Shown here: positions 1 through 6,353 of the stretch, one piece after another | Layout of the letters: every line of letters starts with the position of its first letter | Numbering within the stretch: the first letter of the stretch is position 1 | Assembly (NCBI GenBank): GCA_052031065.1 | Contig: JBPEXY010000286.1 | Span: 1-14,640 of the forward strand | Length of the DNA: 14,640 bases | Origin: JBPEXY01 sp052031065 | Lineage (GTDB): Bacteria; Pseudomonadota; Gammaproteobacteria; Immundisolibacterales; Immundisolibacteraceae | Reading direction: 5' to 3' | The notes under the pieces: generated by a model | Database searches by the model: none | The model's input: the letters and a program-made list of their open reading frames with translations, nothing else | What the model was told of the DNA's origin: nothing | Translations under genes and position numbers: made by a program

Positions 1-2
1 TG

Positions 3-110
3 ACGCGGATGTGGGTCGATGAGAAAAAAATCATGTGTCTACCGACCGACCAGCTAACTCTGGAACAACGGTTGTCGTTCATCCTCGCGGTCATTGACCC
101 TTCAGGGTAG
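3..110 (+). other. Possible C-terminal tail of an upstream gene (weak)
   Basis: The third forward frame is open from the window edge to a TAG at 108-110. It could encode the last 35 or so residues of a protein that starts outside the window, ending in ...LAVIDPSG. It would converge on the DMT permease gene, whose stop is at 136-138, leaving 25 bp between the two stops. I recognise no family, and an open run of this length happens by chance fairly often at this GC content. It is recorded only because the first 135 bases otherwise hold nothing I can identify. Confidence 0.22.
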
Positions 111-124
111 TCGGAACGGCACGA

Positions 125-142
125 GGATTAAGCAGCTAATCC
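125..142. terminator. Hairpin at the 3' end of the DMT permease gene (no T tract)
   Basis: GGATTA (125-130) and TAATCC (137-142) form a perfect 6-bp inverted repeat around a 6-nt loop and span the permease stop codon. A second GC-rich hairpin, GCCCG-TTT-CGGGC, lies at 146-158 inside the last codons of the same gene. Neither is followed by a run of T on either strand, so a classical intrinsic terminator is not shown. The position at a possible convergent gene junction makes a terminator or mRNA 3' end structure plausible. Confidence 0.3.
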
Positions 143-1047
143 GCAGCCCGTTTCGGGCCGGCGCCAACCACCACCGAAGCAAGACAGCCAGCAAGAACCA
201 GTAACCCACCCAGAGCCTGGGTGAATTGCAATTGCTCGCCAAGAAACAGCACCGACATCACCACCGCGATCACCGGGACGGTGTTCATATAGAGCATTGC
301 ATCTGCCGGTCCAACGACCTTGATGGCGTAATTCCATGCCAGCATCGCCAGCACACCGGGGAAAATGGTGATGTAGGCGAGCCCCAGAAACGCCTGCTTG
401 TTCCAACTGGCCGGGTTTGACTGCCCTTCCCACCCCGCCAACGGCACAGCAATCAACGCTGCCCAGATGGTAATCAATGTGGTCACCTCCAGCACTGATC
501 GCTGACTCATCACCCTGCGTCCGGCAATCGAATAGGCGGCAAAACTCACCGTCGCCAGCATGATCAACAGATCACCATCACTGAACGAAAGGGTCGCCAT
601 CGTCCGCCAACTACCCTCGGTGACGATCACCAGTATGCCAAGAAAGGAGACCACCGCAGCCGCCAGCTGCACCCGCCCTACCGGTGCCCTCAGTACCAGT
701 GCCGCCATTAACAGGGTGACCAGTGGTGCCGTGGCATGGATCAAACTGGTGTTGATGACGCTGGTCATGCGTACACCAAAGTAGAGCAGCCCCTGATATC
801 CGACCACACCGGTAATCGCCATAAACAGACCAATGCCCCATGGCCGCCACTGTAGCCGTTGTTGCGGCTCCACCCATTTCAGCAGCAGCCAGAACAGCAG
901 TGCCGAGGCCAGACAACGTCCGGCCACCACATGCCAGCCGCCCATAGACTCGGCAAGCATTCTCGCCACCACCATGTTGCCGGCCCAGAACAGGCAGGCG
1001 GCAGAAAGCGCCAGATGGGCAAACAGGCGCGGTGCTCTATTGATCAA
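136..1047 (-). CDS. DMT-superfamily permease (EamA family)
   Basis: This is an inner-membrane permease of the drug/metabolite transporter superfamily, probably exporting a small metabolite; the substrate cannot be read from sequence. The protein has about ten hydrophobic segments arranged as two EamA repeats. The first begins LFAHLALSAACLFWAGN with the typical W-x-x-N and Arg-rich helix end. The second starts near LLIMLATVSFAAYSI and contains the P-G-V...W-N-Y-A and N-x-x-P-V...G-E segments expected of the family. I chose the TTG at 1047, giving about 303 residues, which is the usual family length. It has GGAG 10 nt upstream, and a good minus-strand promoter (1075-1103) would start the transcript just before it. 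An ATG at 1185 in the same frame would add 46 mostly non-membrane residues and has no Shine-Dalgarno site. The gene is divergent from the TRAP binding protein genes. The family call is firm and the start is moderately certain. Confidence 0.88.
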   Translation of the reverse strand: MINRAPRLFAHLALSAACLFWAGNMVVARMLAESMGGWHVVAGRCLASALLFWLLLKWVEPQQRLQWRPWGIGLFMAITGVVGYQGLLYFGVRMTSVINTSLIHATAPLVTLLMAALVLRAPVGRVQLAAAVVSFLGILVIVTEGSWRTMATLSFSDGDLLIMLATVSFAAYSIAGRRVMSQRSVLEVTTLITIWAALIAVPLAGWEGQSNPASWNKQAFLGLAYITIFPGVLAMLAWNYAIKVVGPADAMLYMNTVPVIAVVMSVLFLGEQLQFTQALGGLLVLAGCLASVVVGAGPKRAAD

Positions 1048-1074
1048 TCCTGTTATTCTCCAGAGTTCTTGCTG

Positions 1075-1103
1075 ATTATGGTCACCCCTGGCCTCCGTGC
1101 CGA
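1075..1103 (-). promoter_or_regulatory. Candidate sigma70 promoter for the DMT permease
   Basis: On the minus strand, TCGGCA (1103-1098, four of six matches to TTGACA) is followed after exactly 17 bp by CATAAT (1080-1075, five of six matches to TATAAT). The predicted transcript would begin near 1068, about 20 nt before the TTG start at 1047. It would exclude the ATG at 1185. This is a match by eye and has not been scored against a background model. Confidence 0.4.
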
Positions 1104-1125
1104 CAGCAGAATTAAGCAGTTCAAC

Positions 1126-1142
1126 GGCAGCTATAATCTGCC
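1126..1142 (+). promoter_or_regulatory. Consensus -10 box enclosed in an inverted repeat, upstream of the TRAP binding proteins
   Basis: A perfect TATAAT lies at 1132-1137 on the plus strand, which would place a start site near 1144, about 57 nt before the ATG at 1201. It is flanked by a perfect 5-bp inverted repeat, GGCAG (1126-1130) and CTGCC (1138-1142). A regulator binding the repeat would cover the -10 element. No good -35 hexamer lies 16-18 bp upstream, so the promoter may depend on an activator. GCAG also occurs at 1106-1109, 1116-1119 and 1127-1130, about one helical turn apart. Confidence 0.42.
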
Positions 1143-1200
1143 AGCGGCGCTCGCACCGAGCCGCCACTGGTATTAAACAATTCATGATTGCGGGGAGAGA

Positions 1201-2328
1201 ATGGTCAGAATAGCACCTCTGTTGTTGGTAGTACTCAGCCTGGTAACAGCTGGTTGCTCGGATTCAACCAACCAGACCACCCATTCGGTTGATTCAGCGG
1301 ATACTGCTGCGGTTGGTCAGAGCTACGAATGGAAGATGGTCACCACCTGGCCACAGAATTTTCCCGGCCTGGGCACCAGCGCCAATGAGCTGGCGGAGTC
1401 GATCGAGAAAATGAGCGGCGGTCGGCTGAAAATCAAGGTTTATGGCGCTGGCGAACTGGTTGGCGCTTTTGAGTCTTTCGATGCGGTTTCCCGCGGCACC
1501 GCCGAAATGGGCCACAGCGGCGCCTACTACTGGAAAGGCAAAATGCCGGCGGCGCAGTTTTTCTCCTCGGTGCCGTTTGGACTTACCGCCCAGGAGATGA
1601 ATGGCTGGCTCTATTTTGGTGGCGGGCTGGAACTCTGGCGGGAGCTTTACCGACCGTTTGGTGTGATTCCGTTTCCGGCCGGTAACACCGGCACCCAGAT
1701 GGGCGGCTGGTTTAACCGCGAAATCAACAGCCTTGATGACCTCAAAGGGCTAAAAATCCGCATGCCCGGCATGGGCGGTGAAGTACTGACCCGTGCCGGC
1801 GCGACTACCGTTAACCTCCCTGGAGGGGAAATTTTTACCGCCCTGCAATCCGGCGCTATTGATGCGACCGAATGGGTCGGTCCCTACAACGACCTGGCTT
1901 TCGGACTGCATAAAGCGGCGGATTTTTATTACTACCCAGGCTGGCACGAGCCGGGGTCGACCATTGAACTGCTGGTCAATGAACGAGCCTATAACAGTCT
2001 GCCGGCCGAGCTGCAGGAGATCATCTCCCAGGCCGCCACACGAGCCAATCTGCGGATGCTGTCGGAATTCACCGCCCGTAATAACCAGGCACTGCAGACG
2101 TTGATCAATGAACATCAGGTTGCCTTGCGGGCCTTCCCCGACTCGGTATTGTCGGCACTGCAAACCCACTCGCAGGCGGTATTCGCTGATCTAACCCACA
2201 ACGATCCAGCAGCAGCAAAAATCTACGCCTCGTTTGATCAGTACCGGCGTCAGGTGATGGCATGGCACGAAATTTCAGAACTGGCAATTCTCAATAGCCG
2301 CGAACAGACTGGCGCTGTTCAGCAATGA
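1201..2328 (+). CDS. TRAP-type solute-binding lipoprotein (DctP family, FcbT1/TakP-like)
   Basis: This is the extracytoplasmic solute receptor of a TRAP transporter, of the TRAP-type mannitol/chloroaromatic (FcbT1) or TakP kind, which usually binds organic acids. The N-terminus is a lipoprotein signal: basic Arg3, a hydrophobic run, and lipobox T-A-G-C with Cys19. Residue +2 is Ser, not Asp, and a Ser/Thr/Asp-rich linker runs to about residue 41. The DctP fold follows. GLKIRMPG carries the conserved carboxylate-binding Arg187, and ATEW (Glu224-Trp225) lies in the ligand pocket region of TakP-like proteins. The 375-residue length is normal for the family plus a tether. GGGGAGAG directly precedes the ATG with short spacing. 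The gene overlaps the next one by ATGA, so the two are probably co-translated. No DctQ or DctM permease gene is present in the window. Lipid anchoring of a TRAP receptor in a Gram-negative cell is less common than the soluble form. The ligand is unknown. Confidence 0.93.
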   Translation: MVRIAPLLLVVLSLVTAGCSDSTNQTTHSVDSADTAAVGQSYEWKMVTTWPQNFPGLGTSANELAESIEKMSGGRLKIKVYGAGELVGAFESFDAVSRGTAEMGHSGAYYWKGKMPAAQFFSSVPFGLTAQEMNGWLYFGGGLELWRELYRPFGVIPFPAGNTGTQMGGWFNREINSLDDLKGLKIRMPGMGGEVLTRAGATTVNLPGGEIFTALQSGAIDATEWVGPYNDLAFGLHKAADFYYYPGWHEPGSTIELLVNERAYNSLPAELQEIISQAATRANLRMLSEFTARNNQALQTLINEHQVALRAFPDSVLSALQTHSQAVFADLTHNDPAAAKIYASFDQYRRQVMAWHEISELAILNSREQTGAVQQ

Positions 2329-3419
2329 CCATGCAAGCTGGTATCAGACTGATTGTATCCACCCTGCTTATGCCACTGGCGTTGGTAGCCGCCCTGGGCG
2401 TTGCGGGGAGCCCAGCTGCAGCGGAGTACAACTGGAAATTTGCCACCGTGGTACCGGCCAATTTCCCGGTATTTGGCACCGCGGCCAATCGCCTCGCCAG
2501 AGCGATAGAAACCATGAGTGGCGGGCGCATAGCAGTAAAAGTTTATGGCGCCGGCGAACTGGTCAGCGCATTTGAAGTGTTTGATGCAGTCTCCCGCGGC
2601 ACCGTAGAGATGGGTCAGGGCGCCCCCTATTTCTGGAAGGGCAAGATCCCCGCCGCGCAACTGCTGGCCACCGTGCCGTTTGGCATGACCAGCGAGGAAC
2701 TCAACGCCTGGCTGCTATATGGAGGGGGCATGGAGTTGTGGCGCGAAGCCTACGCCCCATTCGGCATTGTGCCGGTGGTAGCGGGCAACACCGGGCCGCA
2801 GATGGGTGGCTGGTTTAACAAACCGATCGAATCGATTGAAGATTTGCAGGGGCTGAAAATTCGCATGCCGGGCCTTGGCGGAGAAGTCTACAGCCGCGCC
2901 GGCGCCACCACTATCAACCTGCCGGGTGCGGAGATTTTCCCGGCGTTGCAGTCGGGGACGATTGATGCCACCGACTGGATCGCTCCATTTAACGACCTCG
3001 CCTTTGGCATTCACAAAGCGGCGCGTTATTACTACTGGCCCGGCTGGCACGAGCCGGGCGGCAATATTGAGGTGATGTTCAACCAGAAAGCGCTGCAGCA
3101 ACTGCCTGACGACCTGCGCGAAATTGTCCTCGCGGCGGTAGAGGCATCGGGCCTGGAGGTGCTGGCCGATTTCACCGCCAACAACCACCGCGCGTTGCAG
3201 ACGCTGAAACAGGAGGGGGTGGAACTGCGCCGATTTCCTGCGGCGGTGCTCGACGAATTTCGGCGCCTCACGGCAGAAGTGGTCGCGGAGCTGGTAGCCA
3301 GCGACCCGTTGGCTGCAAAAATTCATGCCTCACAGCAGGAATTCATCCAGCGGGCGGAACCGTGGCAACGGATATCCACACAGAATTTCATGAATAGCAG
3401 GACGACCGCCAAAGATTGA
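2325..3419 (+). CDS. TRAP-type solute-binding protein, soluble paralogue of the preceding gene
   Basis: This is a second DctP-family receptor of 364 residues, clearly a duplicate of the protein encoded just upstream. In the stretch from WFN to PGWHEPG, 62 of 83 residues are identical by eye. It has an ordinary Sec signal peptide with a predicted cut after S-P-A-A-A (residue 33), so it should be free in the periplasm. The conserved Arg is Arg180. The pocket motif reads ATDW followed by IAPFNDLAF, where the upstream paralogue has ATEW and VGPYNDLAF; these changes suggest a related but different ligand. The ATG at 2325 overlaps the upstream TGA. A second ATG at 2331 is possible and would shorten the protein by two residues. 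The gene ends 22 bp before the convergent nucleosidase gene. The family call is firm and the ligand is unknown. Confidence 0.93.
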   Translation: MTMQAGIRLIVSTLLMPLALVAALGVAGSPAAAEYNWKFATVVPANFPVFGTAANRLARAIETMSGGRIAVKVYGAGELVSAFEVFDAVSRGTVEMGQGAPYFWKGKIPAAQLLATVPFGMTSEELNAWLLYGGGMELWREAYAPFGIVPVVAGNTGPQMGGWFNKPIESIEDLQGLKIRMPGLGGEVYSRAGATTINLPGAEIFPALQSGTIDATDWIAPFNDLAFGIHKAARYYYWPGWHEPGGNIEVMFNQKALQQLPDDLREIVLAAVEASGLEVLADFTANNHRALQTLKQEGVELRRFPAAVLDEFRRLTAEVVAELVASDPLAAKIHASQQEFIQRAEPWQRISTQNFMNSRTTAKD

Positions 3420-3435
3420 CCAACACACTTGAGAG

Positions 3436-3450
3436 CGCTGATCAACAGCG
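3436..3450. terminator. Small hairpin at a convergent gene junction (weak)
   Basis: CGCTG (3436-3440) and CAGCG (3446-3450) form a perfect 5-bp stem with a 5-nt loop. The stem covers the stop codon of the nucleosidase gene and lies just after the second TRAP binding protein gene. There is no T run on either side. It is the only structure in the 22-bp gap between these converging genes, but a stem this short could be chance. Confidence 0.22.
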
Positions 3451-4332
3451 GTAGGCCAGCCGGGCCTGATCGACTTCATCTTCCAGTGCCGCCAGCAGCG
3501 CTTTGGTGGAACGCAGCTCGGCAAAACCGGCCGGTTGCAGCAACTCTCCGGTCAATCGCAGACCATCATCCAGCAACTGCTGCAGACGCCGCCGCTGGCT
3601 GACAGTAAAGCGCCAGCGACCAGTAAACTGCTCCGCTGCGGCGGTGAGTTGTTGTGTCACAGGGGCAAACTGGTTTGCGGCTACCAGCAGCCGCTCAGAT
3701 TCAGCCATTAGCTGTTCCAGCGGCGATAGAAGCGTGGCCATCAGTTGCGCCACATCCGCCTCATTCAATCGACTTGCCGGCTGCTCCCGGTTATCGGAAA
3801 TCACCTTGAGCAGATGAATCTGCTCACCGCTACCAAAACGGCAAGCAGTCGGGTAGAAACCACTCGCCTCCATCTCCACCACTGCCTGCCGCGGATAAGT
3901 CTCTACCGCAGTCGGTACAGTTTCCATTTCCAACCGGCGCACTACTGGTTGCAGCATTGAAATCTCCACGATCTGTGGCGGATACCAGCTGCGGTCGGAG
4001 GCCTGATCGGTAACTTTGCTGGCAAGCACCAGCGTGCCAACCGGCAGGCTCCGATGACCGGCAATGCCTGGATTTATCCAGGTGTGAGGACCGGGAGAGG
4101 AGTCGCTGCCCCTCACCACCCCCCTTCCCGTGTCAGCAGCGAGTGTTTTTCCCATCAGACCCAGCGCGGTCACCCCGCTGGCCATGGATACGACACCGGA
4201 ACCGGTTACCAGCAGAGTGATCGATTCATTGCCGTAACAGCGGAACCCGGCGATTGACGGTAGCCCACTGAGGTGAAAATGGTGAATCAGGGGGCGCGCT
4301 TCGGCCATCAACGCGACGAGCAGATTAATCAA
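3442..4332 (-). CDS. Nucleoside phosphorylase/MTA-SAH nucleosidase-like protein with insertion and C-terminal helical extension
   Basis: This is a predicted cytoplasmic enzyme that cleaves the N-glycosidic bond of a nucleoside, of the PNP_UDP/Pfs superfamily (COG0775). The N-terminus matches the first strand of E. coli MTA/SAH nucleosidase. Residues corresponding to its three catalytic acids can be seen: Glu11 (in AEARPL), Glu155 in the ribose-binding VVEMEA motif, and Asp180 in KVISDN. WINPGIAGH is the family glycine loop. Two features are unusual: an apparent polar insertion at about residues 60-83, and about 116 residues after the catalytic Asp, rich in Leu, Gln, Glu and Ala and probably helical. 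The E. coli enzyme has only about 35 residues there. No ATG or GTG fits upstream, so a TTG start at 4332 is the best reading. It is last in the MOSC-glycosyltransferase-nucleosidase run, 74 bp after the glycosyltransferase stop. The superfamily is firm; the exact substrate is not known. Confidence 0.8.
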   Translation of the reverse strand: MINLLVALMAEARPLIHHFHLSGLPSIAGFRCYGNESITLLVTGSGVVSMASGVTALGLMGKTLAADTGRGVVRGSDSSPGPHTWINPGIAGHRSLPVGTLVLASKVTDQASDRSWYPPQIVEISMLQPVVRRLEMETVPTAVETYPRQAVVEMEASGFYPTACRFGSGEQIHLLKVISDNREQPASRLNEADVAQLMATLLSPLEQLMAESERLLVAANQFAPVTQQLTAAAEQFTGRWRFTVSQRRRLQQLLDDGLRLTGELLQPAGFAELRSTKALLAALEDEVDQARLAYRC

Positions 4333-4406
4333 GGTCGAACGGGTCCATAAAGCAATTTGTATTGAAATCCTGGCAGGGTTTAGTTGAGACAGGGAAAACC
4401 GGCAAC

Positions 4407-5285
4407 TTATAGGGATCCATTGCGATGCAAAGTCTCAATTTCAGCCAGCACAGTACGTAACCTTTGAACCTCTTCGGTGCGCCCTCTTTTTACCGCCCCA
4501 TTAGCGTAGACGCCGGTTTTCTGTTGTAGCGTCTGCATTGCCAGCTCTCTCTGACCAGGGGAGAGTCCCCCGCTACGCAGCAGTTTCTGTAGTGCGGCGA
4601 TGCGGTAACGATCGAGCGCCGCAACCGTACGCGAAAGCTGGTCGCCGTGACCACCATATTTAATCAACTGGGGTTGCGATACCAGAGCAACCGGGTAACG
4701 GCTGGTAATGCGCAACCAGAGGTCATAATCCTCACAGGCGGGCAGGGATTCATCAAAATCACCCAGTTCGGCAAACAGCTGTCGATGAATCACGATTGAT
4801 GACGGCGATAGCGCACAGAGCGGTAACGACGCCGCAAACGCATCCCCTTCTGGTTTGGCATGGCGGCGGCCCTGGTTAACACGGCGACCGCTGCGAACCC
4901 AGATCTCATCGGTGTGGCAGACCCGCAGATGGGGGTCTGCCGATAATCGCAGCTGCTGCTGTGCCAGCTTCGCTGGCAACCACTCGTCATCACTATCAAG
5001 CAGCGCCACCCAATCCCCGCGAACCTGTCGCAACCCAGTGTTCCGGGCGGCGCTGACACCCCGGTTGGGCTGCCAGAGATAGTTTACCTGCGGATAGTGC
5101 TGTGTAATCCAGCGACCAGTGCCGTCGCTGGAGCCATCATCGACCACGATTACCTCCAGCGCTGGCAGGGTCTGCGCGTAAACAGAGCTCAAAGCGCGCT
5201 GAAGAAGTGGCAACCGATTAAAAGTCGGAATCACCACTGAGACCCTGAACGGATCGATCAGGCGGTTACCCTGGGTATCTGTCAT
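4407..5285 (-). CDS. Family 2 glycosyltransferase (GT-A fold)
   Basis: This is a predicted inverting glycosyltransferase that moves a sugar from a nucleotide-sugar donor to a glycan or lipid acceptor, probably for cell-surface polysaccharide. From the ATG at 5285 the protein has 292 residues. The GT2 catalytic domain begins at about residue 14 with VSVVIPTFNR. VVDDGSSDG (Asp49-Asp50) binds the nucleotide, LLDSDDEW (Asp97-Asp99-Asp100) contains the DxD metal site, and CEDYDLW (Glu185-Asp186) supplies the probable catalytic base. The last 70 or so residues are basic and helical, with no clear membrane segment, so the protein is probably soluble or peripheral. The frame stays open upstream to an ATG at 5378, but that start would overlap the MOSC gene. 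The chosen start gives a 40-bp gap and places the first strand normally. No polysaccharide cluster surrounds it, so its acceptor cannot be guessed. Confidence 0.88.
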   Translation of the reverse strand: MTDTQGNRLIDPFRVSVVIPTFNRLPLLQRALSSVYAQTLPALEVIVVDDGSSDGTGRWITQHYPQVNYLWQPNRGVSAARNTGLRQVRGDWVALLDSDDEWLPAKLAQQQLRLSADPHLRVCHTDEIWVRSGRRVNQGRRHAKPEGDAFAASLPLCALSPSSIVIHRQLFAELGDFDESLPACEDYDLWLRITSRYPVALVSQPQLIKYGGHGDQLSRTVAALDRYRIAALQKLLRSGGLSPGQRELAMQTLQQKTGVYANGAVKRGRTEEVQRLRTVLAEIETLHRNGSL

Positions 5286-5325
5286 ACAGTTTGGTTGCCC
5301 GTGAAGCAAGCCACTGGCCGTTGTA

Positions 5326-6162
5326 TCACTGGTAAACCACCTGCAGGCGATCGCCGATAGCCAACGACAGCACCCCATCTTCGCGGTCCGGCTGTGCTAT
5401 CAGATTGATACCGAACAGACCATTGCCGTCGAGGTCGCCATGCAGCGCCCGCAAGCTGTTCAAAGGTTCACGGCTCTGGTCACGCTCGCCTGTCTGCTGG
5501 TCGGTGGTAATAACCATACAGCGCTCGCACGGTTTAGCGTTCACCAGCCGACCTCCCGGCACCTGCAGCTCAGCCCAGCGATCTTCGTCAAACGCAGCCC
5601 CGTCACCGACCGATGAGACGACGATATTGGCACGAAACCGATCCATCGGGACTGCAGGATGGTCAGCGGTATTGAGCGCGCGGTTGAGTTCAAGCAACGA
5701 TGCATCATGGGTGAGCAACGCCGGATAGCCATCGGCGAAACCGACCAGACTGTCAGCAAAGTCTGCTACCCCACGCTCGCTGCTGGCTGGCAGATAAACC
5801 AGGCGACATTCACACCCGAGTCGTTCACTGAGCCACTGGCTGGCCTCCGTCGCTGCCGGCAGCGCTGACACCTGATCCGCCCAAACGTGTACGCTAACCT
5901 GGCGGGCAGAGCAAGCTGGCACGCTGACATCGACCTCACTGCCCAACGGGTCGCTCAATCTCAACCCACCCGGCAGTGGCGTCGCGGTGAGAGTGGCCAT
6001 TTTCGCTCGTTGTCGCTGGGTGAGAAAACGGTGATTGTGATCAACTACCATCCAGCGCCGGTCTTCAGCCAGACCACGCCGGTCAAGTTGAAGCTGCTGA
6101 CGGCGTAACCCACGTAACGATTTAACCGGATAGAGGTAAAGGTCGGTAATTTGTACTTCCAT
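5326..6162 (-). CDS. MOSC-domain protein (MOSC_N plus MOSC, YcbX/mARC-like, no ferredoxin domain)
   Basis: This is a predicted molybdenum-cofactor-binding protein of the MOSC superfamily, related to YcbX and eukaryotic mARC, which reduce N-hydroxylated compounds. The N-terminal beta-barrel domain starts LYLYPVKSLRG and contains DRRWMVVD and FLTQRQ. The MOSC domain holds DRFRANIVV (from about residue 174) and the signature KPCERCMVITTD with Cys212 and Cys215, one of which should be the Mo ligand. The protein is 278 residues long and ends right after the MOSC domain, so it lacks the C-terminal 2Fe-2S domain of E. coli YcbX and would need a separate electron donor. The ATG at 6162 has GGAG six nt upstream. 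It is first of three minus-strand genes and diverges from the flavin oxidoreductase gene. The family is firm; activity on N-hydroxylated substrates is inference. Confidence 0.9.
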   Translation of the reverse strand: MEVQITDLYLYPVKSLRGLRRQQLQLDRRGLAEDRRWMVVDHNHRFLTQRQRAKMATLTATPLPGGLRLSDPLGSEVDVSVPACSARQVSVHVWADQVSALPAATEASQWLSERLGCECRLVYLPASSERGVADFADSLVGFADGYPALLTHDASLLELNRALNTADHPAVPMDRFRANIVVSSVGDGAAFDEDRWAELQVPGGRLVNAKPCERCMVITTDQQTGERDQSREPLNSLRALHGDLDGNGLFGINLIAQPDREDGVLSLAIGDRLQVVYQ

Positions 6163-6170
6163 GGTTAACT

Positions 6171-6201
6171 CCGGCTAACTGGCTGGCAGCCCCGGCTGAT
6201 T
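6171..6201 (-). promoter_or_regulatory. Direct and inverted repeats just upstream of the MOSC gene
   Basis: CCGGCTAACT (6171-6180) and CCGGCTGATT (6192-6201) are near-identical 10-mers exactly 21 bp apart, two turns of the helix. Between and over them GGCTG-g-CAGCC-cc-GGCTG (6181-6198) makes two overlapping inverted repeats. The first copy adjoins the Shine-Dalgarno site of the MOSC gene. A regulator bound here, or RNA folding in the leader, could affect expression. No binding protein is identified. Confidence 0.3.
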
Positions 6202-6252
6202 GATTACGACCAAAGGCGTCAAAGTCAGGGTATCCAGGAATCCGCAATATCT

Positions 6253-6303
6253 GCCGGTACCAGTGGTTTCGGTACAACCGGCCAGGAACCGTCTAGAATT
6301 CTA
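6253..6303. promoter_or_regulatory. Hairpin and palindrome in the divergent region between MOSC and OYE genes
   Basis: GCCG (6253-6256) plus GTACC (6257-6261) can pair with GGTAC (6271-6275) plus CGGC (6279-6282), giving nine base pairs with a 9-nt loop and one 3-nt bulge. Eleven bases further on, TAGAATTCTA (6294-6303) is a perfect 10-bp palindrome. Its TAGAAT half matches the -10 consensus at five of six positions on either strand, but I see no good -35 element. The palindrome could therefore be both -10 element and operator. It lies about 50 bp before the oxidoreductase ATG. Confidence 0.3.
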
Positions 6304-6353
6304 CCGGATCGAGACAGCCATGATCTGTATGACCTGATGAGGAGCAGCTCGCC

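Noticed and set aside
2715..3326. 203-codon open frame antisense to the second TRAP binding protein
   Set aside because: It mirrors a well-supported gene with strong family motifs, has no recognisable domain of its own, and such antisense frames are common in GC-rich coding DNA. The same holds for the 139-codon frame at 1750-2169.
5286..5378. N-terminal extension of the glycosyltransferase into the MOSC gene
   Set aside because: The GT2 domain starts normally from the ATG at 5285, and the extension lies partly in MOSC coding sequence with no domain match.
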